The notes beneath the pieces are model-generated. The model had not been told where the DNA came from. It saw only the letters and a list, made by a program, of their open reading frames with translations, and did not search any database. A DNA stretch of 64,000 nt from Pseudoxanthomonas sp. 3HH-4 (GTDB lineage: Bacteria > Pseudomonadota > Gammaproteobacteria > Xanthomonadales > Xanthomonadaceae): the NCBI RefSeq assembly GCF_006716465.1, contig NZ_VFPB01000001.1:716983-780982 (forward strand). The letters are read 5' to 3'. Of the stretch, positions 15,742 to 26,666 are shown one piece after another (positions within the stretch are counted from its first letter, which is position 1; each line of letters begins with the position of its first letter). The translations under genes and the position numbers were made by a program.

Positions 15742-17934
15742 ATGAATTCCCCCACGTCCCCCGATCCTTCCGACGTACCGGACACCACCGACGCGCTGCC
15801 ATCGCCAGTGAAGACCGAGTACAAGTTTTCCCACGTCACCACCCAGCGCTACCTGCCCACGCCGGGCAAGGCGCCAGGCTGGCCGTTCGCCGACATCGGC
15901 CAATGGAAGATCGACGCGAACGCGTCCGCCGACGACTGGGTCGCCGAGCTGAAGGACTGGCGTCGCGAACACCTGACCCGCATCGGCTACGACGACGCCA
16001 ACTACCGCCGGCCGGAACTGCAGTGGGCGCAGCGCAACTTCGTGCATGCGCAGGTGATGGTCGAGGACCGCTACCTCTACGATCCCGCCGCCGGCCGCTA
16101 CACGGTCGATCGCTACCTCGATGACCTGGACGCCCGCTTCGGCGGCCTGGACAGCGTGCTGCTGTGGTGCGTGTACCCCAACATCGGCGTGGACGACCGC
16201 AACCAGTTCGATTTCGCGCGCAGCCTGCCTGGCGGGCTGGAAGCGCTGCGCGGCGCGGTCGACGACTTCCATCGCCGCGGCGTGCGCGTGTTCCTCACCA
16301 CCATGCCGTGGGACAACGGCACCCGCGACGAAGGCGAGCCGGACTGGCAGGCCATCGCGAAGATCGTCAAGGCGGTCGGCGCGGACGGCATCAACGGCGA
16401 CACCTACAACGGCGTGCCGCGCGCGTTCTTCGACGCCTGCGATGCGCTCGGCCATCCCGTGGTGGTGCAACCGGAATCCACGATCAGCGCCGAGGAGCAT
16501 CTGATCTGGAACGTGCAGAGCTGGGGCAAGAAGGCGCCGAACGAAGTCGTGCCGCCGGTGGCGAAGTTCAAGTGGCTGGAACCGCGCCACATGATCAACT
16601 ACGAGAACCGCTGGGGCCGCGACCGCAACCACGATCTGCAGTACATCTTCTTCAATGGCGTGGGCTACAACGCCTGGGAAAACGTGTGGGGCTTGTGGAA
16701 CCAGTTGACCCCGCGCGACGCCGAATCGCTGCGCCGCATTGCTGCGATCTACCGCCGCTTCCCATCGTTGCTGGTCAGCCTGGACTGGCGACCGTACGAT
16801 CGCACGCTGCAGGCCGGCATCTTCGCCAGCCGCTTCCCGGGCGAGGGGCGCACGCTGTGGACGCTGGTCAATCGTCACGAGTACGTGATCGCCGGTGAGC
16901 AGCTGGCTGTGCCGCATGTCGACGGCACGCGCTATTTCGACCTGTGGAACGGCACGGTGCTGCAGCCACGCATCATCGACGGCCAGGCGATCCTGGAGAC
17001 GTCGCTGGAAGGTCGCGGCTTCGGCGCGCTGCTGGCGTTGCGGGCGGGCGTGGAAGAAGAAGGCCTGGAGGTGTTCCTCGCGCAGATGGCGGGCCACGCG
17101 GCGACACCGCTGGCGTCGCTGTCCGCACGATGGACCGCACTGCCGCAGACCTTGCAGCCGATCGCAACGACCCAGCCACAGACCGCTGCGCCGGACGGCA
17201 TGGTGACGGTTCCGGCGGGCGAGTTCCTGTTCGCCGTGCAGGGCATCGAGATCGAAGGGCAGGTGTGGGAAGGCGTGGACGTGCAGTTCCCGTGGGAACC
17301 GACCGCGCGTCGCCACCATCGCCACCGCATGCAGGTCGCGGCGTTCCACATCGATCGTCACCTGGTGACGAATGCGCAGTTCAAAGTGTTCATCGACGCC
17401 ACCGGTTATGTGCCGCGCGACGCACAGCACTTCCTGCGCGACTGGCGCAACGGCGCGCCGCAGGCCGGCTGGGAGAACAAGCCTGTCACCTGGGTGTCGC
17501 TGGAAGATGCGCGCGCGTACGCCGCGTGGGCGGGCAAGCGACTCCCGCACGGCTGGGAATGGCAGTACGCCGCGCAGGGCACGGACGGCCGCCTGTATCC
17601 ATGGGGCGATGCGTGGCGTGACGATGCCGCACCGCCGGTGTTCCGCGGCCGCACGTTGCCGCCGCCGGCCGATGTCGGTGCGTATCCTGCAAGCGCCAGT
17701 CCGTATGGCGTGATGGATCTGGTGGGTCATGTCTGGCAGTGGACCGACGAGTTCCACGACGAGCACACGCGCGCCGCCATCGTGCGCGGAGGCAGCGATT
17801 ACGAGCCGCGCACCTCGCACTGGTACTTCCCCCAGGCCAAGCGGCTGGACCAGCACGGCAAGCTGCTGCTGATGGCACCGGGCAAGGATCGCTCCGGCCG
17901 CATCGGTTTCCGCTGCGTGGTGGACGCTGCATGA
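15742..17934 (+). CDS. TIM-barrel hydrolase-like protein fused to formylglycine-generating-enzyme (SUMF1) domain
   Basis: A 730-residue cytoplasmic protein (no signal peptide). Residues about 25-470 look like a glycosidase-type (beta/alpha)8 barrel: FGGLDSVLLWCVYPNIGVDD, RRGVRVFLTTMPWDNGTRD, GADGINGDTYNGVP and ENVWGLWNQLTPRD, then a beta-rich part. Residues about 485-730 are an FGE-sulfatase/SUMF1-type domain: VTVPAGEFLFAVQG, FHIDRHLVTNAQFKVFI, VTWVSLEDARAYAAWAGKRL, EWQYAAQGTDGRLYPWGDAW, MDLVGHVWQWTDEF and RIGFRCVVDAA. The latter domain shows one cysteine (C-terminal), not an obvious catalytic pair, so true formylglycine synthesis is doubtful; it may bind carbohydrate. It is coupled to the GH127 gene by a 4-base overlap. 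Function unproven. Confidence 0.75.
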   Translation: MNSPTSPDPSDVPDTTDALPSPVKTEYKFSHVTTQRYLPTPGKAPGWPFADIGQWKIDANASADDWVAELKDWRREHLTRIGYDDANYRRPELQWAQRNFVHAQVMVEDRYLYDPAAGRYTVDRYLDDLDARFGGLDSVLLWCVYPNIGVDDRNQFDFARSLPGGLEALRGAVDDFHRRGVRVFLTTMPWDNGTRDEGEPDWQAIAKIVKAVGADGINGDTYNGVPRAFFDACDALGHPVVVQPESTISAEEHLIWNVQSWGKKAPNEVVPPVAKFKWLEPRHMINYENRWGRDRNHDLQYIFFNGVGYNAWENVWGLWNQLTPRDAESLRRIAAIYRRFPSLLVSLDWRPYDRTLQAGIFASRFPGEGRTLWTLVNRHEYVIAGEQLAVPHVDGTRYFDLWNGTVLQPRIIDGQAILETSLEGRGFGALLALRAGVEEEGLEVFLAQMAGHAATPLASLSARWTALPQTLQPIATTQPQTAAPDGMVTVPAGEFLFAVQGIEIEGQVWEGVDVQFPWEPTARRHHRHRMQVAAFHIDRHLVTNAQFKVFIDATGYVPRDAQHFLRDWRNGAPQAGWENKPVTWVSLEDARAYAAWAGKRLPHGWEWQYAAQGTDGRLYPWGDAWRDDAAPPVFRGRTLPPPADVGAYPASASPYGVMDLVGHVWQWTDEFHDEHTRAAIVRGGSDYEPRTSHWYFPQAKRLDQHGKLLLMAPGKDRSGRIGFRCVVDAA

Positions 17935-19775
17935 GCGCGACCGCCTCCGGTGTGTCGCCGTCCGTCGTGCTTGGCGGCATCCTGGGCGCGGCGCTCGATG
18001 CCAACCTGCGGGGCCGCCTCTCGCACTTCATCACCGCGCCGGACAGTCCGGCCATCGTGCTGTTCTCGCCGGAGCATCGCGCGCGCAACACCGAAGGCGA
18101 CTGGTACGGCGAACACGCCGGCAAGTGGCTGTCGGCCGCGGCCCGCGCCTACGCTCGCAGCGGCGATGCGGCCTTGGGGGAAAACCTGCGCGGCGTCGCC
18201 GACTATCTGCTTTCCGTGCAGGAAGCCGACGGTTACCTGGGCACCTACGCGGAAGAACGCCGCTTCATTCATCCGCAGCCGCCGAAGCCGCCGAGCTGGG
18301 ATGGCGCGCCGGCATTGCGCACCTGGGACATCTGGGTGCATGCCTACCTGATCCTCGGTCTGGTCGAAACCGCACGCGCCCTGCAGGATCCACGCTACAC
18401 GCAGGCCGCCGCGCGTATCGCCGATCTGTGCGCGCAGGCACTGGCTTCCGGCATCGACATCACCACGCTCGGCAACCACCACGGCATGTCGGCCACGGTG
18501 TTGATGGACGCTGCGCTGGAGCTGCATGCGGAAACCGCGGAGCCGCGCTTCCTCGCGCTCGCGCAGCGCGTACTGGAGCAGGCGAACGCGCACCCGGCGT
18601 TGCGCCTGCTGCCTGCGCTCGACACCGGCGCCGACGCCTCCGAGATCGCCACCGGCAAGGCCTACCAGTTGCTGTGGAACCTGGTCGCGCTGGTGAAGCT
18701 GTGCCGCGCCACCGACGATGCCGGCTTGCGCGACGTGCTGGAGCATATCTGGCAGAACATCCGCGAGCACCACCTGACCCTGGGCGGCGGACCCTGGGGC
18801 GGCGTCGCCCATCGTTCACGCGAAGTGTTCAACGCGCGCGGCAGCTTCAGCCCGAATGCCTACGTGGAAACCTGCTCGCTGCTGTCGTGGATCCAGTTCA
18901 ACCGCGAACTGCTGCGGCTGACCGGCGAGGCGCGCTTCGCCGAAGAGATCGAGCGCACCGCCTACAACGATCTTCTCGGTGCCCACGCGCCCAACGGCGA
19001 GGACTGGTGCTACTACTCGTTCCCGAATGGGCGGCGCGTGCATACCACTTACTGGCGTTGCTGCAAGTCCAGCGGCGCGATGGCGTTGGAAGAGCTGCCG
19101 TCCATCGCGTATACGCAGGCCGGCAACGCGGTGAGCCTCAATCTGTACGGGCCAGGCGAAGCGCGTCTGGTACATCCGCGTGCGGGCGCATTGCGGCTGC
19201 GCCAGCACACCACGTATCCATTCGACGGTACTGTGTCGCTGCAAGTCGAGCCAGAGCATGACGCCAGCTTCGAAGTGCGCCTGCGCGTGCCCTCATGGGC
19301 ACAGGGCGCCACCATCAGCGTAAATGGTGAGGCGGTGGACGCGGACGTGGTGCCCGGCACCTTCGCCAGCGTGACACGGCGCTGGAGCGCGGGCGACCTG
19401 CTGACCATCGTGTTCCCGCTGCGACCGGTCCTGCACCATCACGCGCTGCGCAACGTGCAGGAGTCGCGCGCGCCGGACGGGGGGGAGGTCAGGCAGCAGG
19501 TGCTGGACCTGCGCTATGTCGGCCTGACGCGCGGCGCGCTGGTTTACGCCACCGAACTGATCGACGGCTTCAAGACCGAGGAGACCATCCGGCTGCCGGA
19601 TGGTCCCCAGGACGATTGGCTGCAGGTGCTGCCCGTCAGCGACGGCGAAGAAGGCGCGGGCATCGCCATGCAACTGGGCTATCGCGCGCCCCTGCTGTTC
19701 TGGCCGTACTACCGCGCGGGTGGCCGCGTGGATGGCGCCTGGCGCCTCACCTGGCTGTCATTGCCGCCGGCATGA
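17931..19775 (+). CDS. GH127 family glycosidase (beta-L-arabinofuranosidase type)
   Basis: A 614-residue cytoplasmic enzyme starting at ATG 17931, overlapping the previous stop (ATGA). It has the all-alpha barrel of GH127: GEHAGKWLSAAARAYARSGD, VQEADGYLGTYAEERRF and ITTLGNHHGMSATVLMDAAL. The family's zinc/cysteine site is present: E313-T-C315 in AYVETCSLLSWIQF, and C377-C378 in TYWRCCKSSGAMALEELP. In characterised HypBA1-type enzymes a cysteine of this set is the nucleophile. A C-terminal beta-sandwich follows. By family it removes beta-L-arabinofuranose units from oligosaccharides, though other GH127 relatives act on different sugars. Neighbouring ribokinase-like kinase and TonB receptor support intracellular oligosaccharide trimming. 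Confidence 0.88.
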   Translation: MSATASGVSPSVVLGGILGAALDANLRGRLSHFITAPDSPAIVLFSPEHRARNTEGDWYGEHAGKWLSAAARAYARSGDAALGENLRGVADYLLSVQEADGYLGTYAEERRFIHPQPPKPPSWDGAPALRTWDIWVHAYLILGLVETARALQDPRYTQAAARIADLCAQALASGIDITTLGNHHGMSATVLMDAALELHAETAEPRFLALAQRVLEQANAHPALRLLPALDTGADASEIATGKAYQLLWNLVALVKLCRATDDAGLRDVLEHIWQNIREHHLTLGGGPWGGVAHRSREVFNARGSFSPNAYVETCSLLSWIQFNRELLRLTGEARFAEEIERTAYNDLLGAHAPNGEDWCYYSFPNGRRVHTTYWRCCKSSGAMALEELPSIAYTQAGNAVSLNLYGPGEARLVHPRAGALRLRQHTTYPFDGTVSLQVEPEHDASFEVRLRVPSWAQGATISVNGEAVDADVVPGTFASVTRRWSAGDLLTIVFPLRPVLHHHALRNVQESRAPDGGEVRQQVLDLRYVGLTRGALVYATELIDGFKTEETIRLPDGPQDDWLQVLPVSDGEEGAGIAMQLGYRAPLLFWPYYRAGGRVDGAWRLTWLSLPPA

Positions 19776-19896
19776 AGACACCGGCGCTCGCAAGAATTTG
19801 TGGCAGAAGAAAGTACGGCGGCTGGCTGTATCCGGCCCGCCGCGTGGCACAGACTTGTCGTTGCCGTCGCGGCGGCGGCTGAAGGAGGCTTCTTCC

Positions 19897-21084
19897 ATGG
19901 ACAACGCGTCTCCCTTCCGTTCGCGTCTTCGCCAGGGTCCGGCGGGGCCGCTCAGCGGCGTGAAAGTGCTCGACCTGAGCGCCTATATCGCCGGCCCCTA
20001 CGGTTGCACGCTGCTGGCCGACCAGGGCGCCGACGTCATCAAAGTGGAGCCGCCGGACGGCGACAACCTGCGCCAGTACCCGTCCACCCTGGAGAAGGAG
20101 AGCCGGGCATTCCTCGGCGTGAACCGCAGCAAGCAGGGCGTGGTACTGGACCTGAAGCAGCCGGCCGGGCACGCCGCGCTGCTGCGACTCGTGCGCGAAG
20201 CCGACGTGCTGGTGCACAACTTCCGTCCCAGCGTGCCGAAGCGTCTCGGGATCGACTTCGACCGCCTGTCGGTGATCAATCCGCGCCTGATCTACTGCGC
20301 GGTCACCGGCTATGGCGAGCACGGGCCCATGAAGGACAAGGCCGGCTACGACCAGGTGCTGCAGACCATGACCGGAATGTGCACGCTGCAGGGCAAGCGC
20401 GGCGGTGCACCCGAAATCATCTACGGCTCGGTGGTGGACTACTACGCGGCCGCACTGCTCGCGGCCGGCGTGTCGTCGGCGCTGTACGAGCGTGAACGCA
20501 GCGGGCTTGGCCAGTTCGTCGGCGTGTCGCTGCTGCGCAGTGCGTTGACCATGCAATCCGCGCGCATGATCTGGGCCGAAGGCGAGGCGCTGGACATCGG
20601 CCGCGACATGCGGTCGGGTGGCGTCACCGGTATCCATCCCGCGCGCGAGGGCTACCTGTACCTGTCCGCGAACACGCAACGTTTCTGGAAGGCGCTGTGC
20701 CGGCTGACCGGGCTGGATGCACTGGCGGACGATCCACGCTACGACACCGTGCGGAAGCGGGCCCAGCACGCCGCCGGGATCGTGCCGCAGCTGCATGCGG
20801 CGCTGCAGGCGCGCAGCGCGATGGAGTGGGAAGCCCACTTCGGCGACGAGGTGCCCTGTGCAGCCGCGCGCCGCGTCGAGGACATGTTCGAGCACCCGCA
20901 GGTGCTGGCCGAGGACATGGTGGCCGAGATCGCGCATCCCGTCGTCGGCAGCTACCGTGGCGTCACCCGGCCCATCGCGTTCGGGCGCACGCCGGGCCCG
21001 GCGCCGTTCGCCGCACCCGTGTTCGACCAGGATGCCGAGCACGTGCTCGGCACGCCGTCACCGCAGGCGCGCACGACCGGCTGA
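19897..21084 (+). CDS. CaiB/BaiF (family III) CoA transferase
   Basis: The 395-residue protein begins at ATG 19897, nine bases after GAAGGAGG. Family III CoA-transferase features are present: GPLSGVKVLDLSAYIAGPYG (residues about 15-34), LADQGADVIKVEPPDGD, NRSKQGVVLDLKQPAG, DVLVHNFRP, IYCAVTGYGEHGPMKDKAGYD (about 130-150) and a C-terminal SYRGVTRPIAFG. The aspartate of the KAGYD segment is the conserved catalytic residue. It moves CoA between an acyl-CoA and a carboxylic acid. It ends the catabolic run that also holds a CitE-like lyase; together they could activate and cleave a hydroxy-acid, but no MaoC or crotonase gene is seen. Confidence 0.85.
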   Translation: MDNASPFRSRLRQGPAGPLSGVKVLDLSAYIAGPYGCTLLADQGADVIKVEPPDGDNLRQYPSTLEKESRAFLGVNRSKQGVVLDLKQPAGHAALLRLVREADVLVHNFRPSVPKRLGIDFDRLSVINPRLIYCAVTGYGEHGPMKDKAGYDQVLQTMTGMCTLQGKRGGAPEIIYGSVVDYYAAALLAAGVSSALYERERSGLGQFVGVSLLRSALTMQSARMIWAEGEALDIGRDMRSGGVTGIHPAREGYLYLSANTQRFWKALCRLTGLDALADDPRYDTVRKRAQHAAGIVPQLHAALQARSAMEWEAHFGDEVPCAAARRVEDMFEHPQVLAEDMVAEIAHPVVGSYRGVTRPIAFGRTPGPAPFAAPVFDQDAEHVLGTPSPQARTTG

Positions 21085-21103
21085 GGCAGGGCGCGGGGCG
21101 CGG

Positions 21104-21161
21104 GGCGGCTTTACGCCGAATTTACGGCGGTTCGCGGGAAGCACATGGCGGCTTTACGCGG
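21104..21161. promoter_or_regulatory. TTTACG direct repeats upstream of porin-kdp operon (putative KdpE site)
   Basis: TTTACG occurs at 21110, 21121 and 21153. The first two are 11 bp apart, the geometry of OmpR/PhoB-family tandem half-sites. The 13-mer GGCGGCTTTACGC is repeated exactly at 21104-21116 and 21147-21159. Known E. coli KdpE half-sites have a TTTAYA-like core, so a KdpE role is plausible. Confidence 0.45.
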
Positions 21162-21214
21162 TGCGGGACCAGACTTTCGCGGTCGGCGGAACGTCTTCCG
21201 CCTGGATCGCACTC

Positions 21215-21937
21215 ATGTCTTTCATTTCCTCCGTTTCACGCAGGCGAGTGCCTGCGTTCGTCGTTTCTTCCCTCGCCGCCGGTCTGCTGTTGGCCGTCGC
21301 CTCGTCCGCCACGGCTGCCAACTTCACCGGTTCCGGCGCCATCACCACCGACTACGTGTGGCGTGGCACCACGCAGACGCAGGGCGATCCTGCGGTGCAG
21401 GCGGGCTTCAAGGCCACGGCCGACAACGGTCTGTACGGCGCGATCTGGGGCTCGAACGTCGAGTTCGCCCCGGAAACGAAGGCCAGCAGTGAGATCGACG
21501 TCACCGTCGGCTGGGGCGGGACGCTGTCCGAGGACTGGGCGCTCGACGTCAACCTCACCCACTACCGGTATCCGTCCACGACGGTCGACCTCAACTGGAC
21601 CGAGGCCATCGGCACGCTGACCTGGAAGCAGAACTACTGGGCGCAGCTGGGCTACTCCACCGAAGCGCTCGCGACCGACGAAGCGGGCGCCTATGCGCAG
21701 CTGGGCGCCAAGTTTCCGCTGAGCGAACAGGTCCGCCTGGAAGCTGCCGCCGGTTACTACTGGCTGGACGACGCCTATGACGACAGCTACGCACACGCAC
21801 AGCTGGGCGCCGTGTGGGCGTTCAAGGCGCCGTTCGAGCTGCGCGTTACTGCGCACGCCACCGACAGCAGCGCGAAGACGCTGTTCCCGGGGCTGGCCGG
21901 CTCGCGCGTGGAAGCGGCGCTGCAGGCCTCGTTCTGA
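21215..21937 (+). CDS. TorF-family putative porin
   Basis: A 240-residue outer-membrane beta-barrel with signal peptide (residues about 1-35, LLLAVASSATAANF). The mature start SGAITTDYVWRGTTQTQGDP is the hallmark of the TorF/TIGR02001 barrel family, followed by amphipathic strands and a terminal aromatic (QASF). ATG 21215 is preferred because it opens the signal peptide; the frame is open much further upstream but that part is antisense-like. It sits nine bases ahead of kdpF and appears to be the first gene of the kdp operon. It may let ions or solutes cross the outer membrane when potassium is scarce; the family has no settled function. Confidence 0.85.
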   Translation: MSFISSVSRRRVPAFVVSSLAAGLLLAVASSATAANFTGSGAITTDYVWRGTTQTQGDPAVQAGFKATADNGLYGAIWGSNVEFAPETKASSEIDVTVGWGGTLSEDWALDVNLTHYRYPSTTVDLNWTEAIGTLTWKQNYWAQLGYSTEALATDEAGAYAQLGAKFPLSEQVRLEAAAGYYWLDDAYDDSYAHAQLGAVWAFKAPFELRVTAHATDSSAKTLFPGLAGSRVEAALQASF

Positions 21938-21945
21938 CGGCGGCC

Positions 21946-22065
21946 GTGCTCGCGTCCTTCCTCTACCTGTTCCTGGGGCTGGCGAGCCTGCTCGCCGGCG
22001 CCGGTCTTCTGTTCCTGCTGATCACCCGGCGTGCACGCACGCCGATGGACGACTCCCATGACTGA
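21946..22065 (+). CDS. kdpF: KdpF-like small membrane subunit
   Basis: A 39-residue peptide from GTG 21946: one transmembrane segment (LYLFLGLASLLAGAGLLFLL, about residues 6-25), then a short basic tail ([14 protein letters not shown]). It ends inside the start of kdpA, overlapping by eight bases. Position directly before kdpA and size match KdpF, the lipid-like stabiliser of KdpFABC, although its tail is longer than in E. coli. Assignment rests on position and topology more than sequence. Confidence 0.65.
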   Translation: MLASFLYLFLGLASLLAGAGLLFLLITRRARTPMDDSHD

Positions 22066-23758
22066 ATTCCTCCTTGTTTTCGCGCTCGCGATCGCGCTGG
22101 GCTGGCCGCTGGGCCGCTACCTGGCCGCGGTGATGCGCGGCGCGCCCATGCGTGGCGACCGGCTGTTCGGCCTGATCGAACGCCCCCTGTACCGCCTGCT
22201 CGGCGTCGATCCTGCGCAGGGCATGGGCTGGAAGGGCTATGCCAAGGCCTTCCTGCTCAGCAACCTGGTGCTGGGCGTGGTGGTGTGGGTCGTCCTGATG
22301 ACCCAGGCCTGGCTGCCGCTCAATCCCAACGACATCCCCAACATGCGCTGGGACCTGGCGCTGCACACCATGGTGTCGTTCCTGACCAACACCAACCAGC
22401 AGCACTATTCCGGCCAGGCACAGCTGTCGTACCTGGCGCACGCCAGCGCGATCGTGGGCCTGCAGGTGATCACGCCGATGATGGGCCTGGCGCTGGTCGC
22501 CGCCACCTTGCGCGGCCTGTTCGGTGGGCGAGAGAAGGATGCTGCGACGAACACGAACAGCGATGCCGATGTCGGCAACTACTGGGCCGATGTCATCCGT
22601 CCCACCGTGCGCTTCCTGCTGCCGCTATGCCTGGTGTGGTCGCTGGCGCTGACGAGCCAGGGCGTGCCCGCCACGCTGGACGGCGGTCCGGTCGCCACGC
22701 CGATCGACGCGAGCGCGGAGATGGCCGAGCAGAAGATCGCCCTGGGGCCCGTCTCGCCGATGGTCGCGGTGAAGCAACTCGGCACCAACGGCGGCGGCTG
22801 GTACGGCCCCAACAGCGCCGTGCCGCTGGAAAACCCCACGCCGTTCTCCAACCTGCTGGAAACGCTGGCCCTGATCCTGATCCCCGTCAGCATCGCCTTC
22901 ATGGTGGGCAGCTTCACCGGGCGCAGGAAATTCACCGCGCTGGTGTTCGGCACCATGCTGACGATGTCGCTGGTCTCCGCCGGCACGGCCGTGTGGTCCG
23001 AAAGCCTGTCCGGCACGTCCAGCGACATCGCGCTGATGGAGGGCAAGGAAGTGCGCTTCGGCGCCGCGCCGTCCGCGCTGTGGGCGGCCTTCACGACGCA
23101 GACCTCGAACGGCTCGGTCAATGCGATGCACGACTCGCTGGCGCCGCTGACCGGCCTGGTCCCCATCAGCAACATGCTGGTGAACTCGATCTGGGGCGGC
23201 ATCGGGTGCGGCCTGCAGCAGTTCCTCGTCTACCTGCTGCTCAGCGTGTTCCTGGCCGGCCTGATGACCGGCCGCACGCCGGAGCTGTTCGGCCGCAAGA
23301 TCGAAGCGCATGAAGTGAAGCTGTTGGCCGCGCTGGTGCTGCTGCAGCCGCTCGCGCTGCTGGGCTTCACCGCCATCACGCTGGCCGTGCCCTCGATCAC
23401 CGGCAATTCCAATCCGGAGTTCCACGGCATCAGTCAGGTGTTCTACGAGTACGTTTCGGCGTTCGCCAACAACGGCTCCGGTTTCGAGGGCCTGGGCGAC
23501 GCGACGTACTGGTGGAACCTCAGCGCCTCGCTGATGCTGGCGCTGGGCCGCTACCCCGCGCTGATCATCCCGCTGGCCATCGCCGGTTCGCTGGCGCGCA
23601 AGCGCGCCACGCCCGAAGGCCCCGGCACCCTCAAGGTGGAAACCCCGACCTTCGCGCTCACCCTGATCGCCGTGGTCGTCATCCTGACCCTGCTGCAGTT
23701 CATGCCCGTACTGGTCCTCGGCCCCGTTGCCGACCACCTGGCCCTGAGCGCGCTCTGA
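22058..23758 (+). CDS. kdpA: Potassium-transporting ATPase subunit A
   Basis: The 566-residue channel-like subunit of the KdpFABC K+ pump starts at ATG 22058. It shows [14 protein letters not shown] at the N-terminus and the four selectivity-filter-like loops of the family: [40 protein letters not shown] and [11 protein letters not shown]. About ten membrane helices are visible. It lies in the inner membrane with KdpB and KdpC. Length is normal (E. coli 557). Gene order porin-F-A-B-C-small protein-D-E, with short gaps, indicates one transcript induced at low K+. Confidence 0.97.
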   Translation: MTEFLLVFALAIALGWPLGRYLAAVMRGAPMRGDRLFGLIERPLYRLLGVDPAQGMGWKGYAKAFLLSNLVLGVVVWVVLMTQAWLPLNPNDIPNMRWDLALHTMVSFLTNTNQQHYSGQAQLSYLAHASAIVGLQVITPMMGLALVAATLRGLFGGREKDAATNTNSDADVGNYWADVIRPTVRFLLPLCLVWSLALTSQGVPATLDGGPVATPIDASAEMAEQKIALGPVSPMVAVKQLGTNGGGWYGPNSAVPLENPTPFSNLLETLALILIPVSIAFMVGSFTGRRKFTALVFGTMLTMSLVSAGTAVWSESLSGTSSDIALMEGKEVRFGAAPSALWAAFTTQTSNGSVNAMHDSLAPLTGLVPISNMLVNSIWGGIGCGLQQFLVYLLLSVFLAGLMTGRTPELFGRKIEAHEVKLLAALVLLQPLALLGFTAITLAVPSITGNSNPEFHGISQVFYEYVSAFANNGSGFEGLGDATYWWNLSASLMLALGRYPALIIPLAIAGSLARKRATPEGPGTLKVETPTFALTLIAVVVILTLLQFMPVLVLGPVADHLALSAL

Positions 23759-23768
23759 GAACACCGAC

Positions 23769-25835
<2,067 letters not shown>

Positions 25836-25844
25836 GGACTTCCC

Positions 25845-26447
25845 ATGAACACCCCATCCGTTTATCCCACTGACGCTGCGCCGGTCTGGCGCCCGGCCCT
25901 CGTGCTGGCCGGCGTGTCGTTGCTCGGTTTCGGCCTGCTGTACTCACTGGCCGGCACCGGCCTGGGTTCGTTGCTGTTCCCGCACCAGGCCAGCGGCAGC
26001 CTGATCGAGCGCGACGGCAAGGTGATCGGCTCGTCGCTGGTCGCCCAGCCGTTCGCCGATGACCGCTACTTCCAGTCGCGTCCGTCCGCCGCGAAGTACG
26101 ACGTGATGGCGCTGGCCGGCAGCAACCAGGCACGCACCAACCCCGACCTGCGCAGCCGCATCGATGAAGCCCGGGCCACGGTCGCCGCGCGCGAAGGTGT
26201 GGCGCCCGATGCGGTGCCCAGCGACCTGGTGACCCAGTCCGGCGGGGGCATCGATCCGCATCTCTCCCCGGCCGCCGTGCGGATCCAGGTCGCCCGCGTC
26301 GCTCGCGTCCGCGGGTTGCCGGTGAGCGAGGTCGAGCGCCTTGTCGCCGAGCACACCACGGCGCCTCAGTTCGGCCTGCTCGGCGCGCCGCGCGTCAACG
26401 TGCTGGAACTCAACCTGGCCCTGGATGGGGCCGGAAAACCGGAGTAA
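25845..26447 (+). CDS. kdpC: Potassium-transporting ATPase subunit C
   Basis: The 200-residue KdpC has one N-terminal transmembrane segment (ALVLAGVSLLGFGLLYSLAG, about residues 20-39) and a periplasmic domain. Family segments are GSLIERDGKVIGSSLVAQPF, YFQSRPSA, VPSDLVTQSGGGIDPHLSP and ARVRGLPVSEVERLV. It completes the KdpFABC pump. Six bases after its stop, a 51-residue membrane peptide gene begins, before kdpD. Confidence 0.97.
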   Translation: MNTPSVYPTDAAPVWRPALVLAGVSLLGFGLLYSLAGTGLGSLLFPHQASGSLIERDGKVIGSSLVAQPFADDRYFQSRPSAAKYDVMALAGSNQARTNPDLRSRIDEARATVAAREGVAPDAVPSDLVTQSGGGIDPHLSPAAVRIQVARVARVRGLPVSEVERLVAEHTTAPQFGLLGAPRVNVLELNLALDGAGKPE

Positions 26448-26453
26448 TGCACC

Positions 26454-26609
26454 ATGGACCACGACCGATGTCCCAAGGGCCTGGCCGGTCATAAACGACG
26501 CCTCGGCGCCTGGCGCCGCGAGGTGGCGTTCCGGACCGTCCTCTTGATGGCCGCCATCGGCTATGCCGCGGTGGTCGTGGTGCTGGCTCACCATGTGCCA
26601 CTGCGCTGA
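26454..26609 (+). CDS. 51-residue single-TM protein between kdpC and kdpD
   Basis: From ATG 26454 to TGA 26607-26609. The product has a basic N-terminal half (residues 8-23, rich in Arg and Lys, with Trp20) and a single membrane segment at about residues 26-46 (AFRTVLLMAAIGYAAVVVVL). A short tail HHVPLR follows. The charge pattern predicts N-in topology. It starts six bases after kdpC and ends 57 bases before kdpD, so it lies within the operon. I do not recognise it; being below usual size limits it would be missed by gene callers. It could be an extra subunit or a sensor-kinase modulator (inference). Confidence 0.6.
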   Translation: MDHDRCPKGLAGHKRRLGAWRREVAFRTVLLMAAIGYAAVVVVLAHHVPLR

Positions 26610-26666
26610 CCGCATTCCGGATGCGGCGCGCGATGGACGCATAACGACAACAGGCAGAATAGGCAC

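Noticed and set aside
15565-17856. 763-codon antisense frame opposite the TIM-barrel/FGE gene
   Set aside because: No recognised domain; the sense strand carries clear FGE and barrel motifs.
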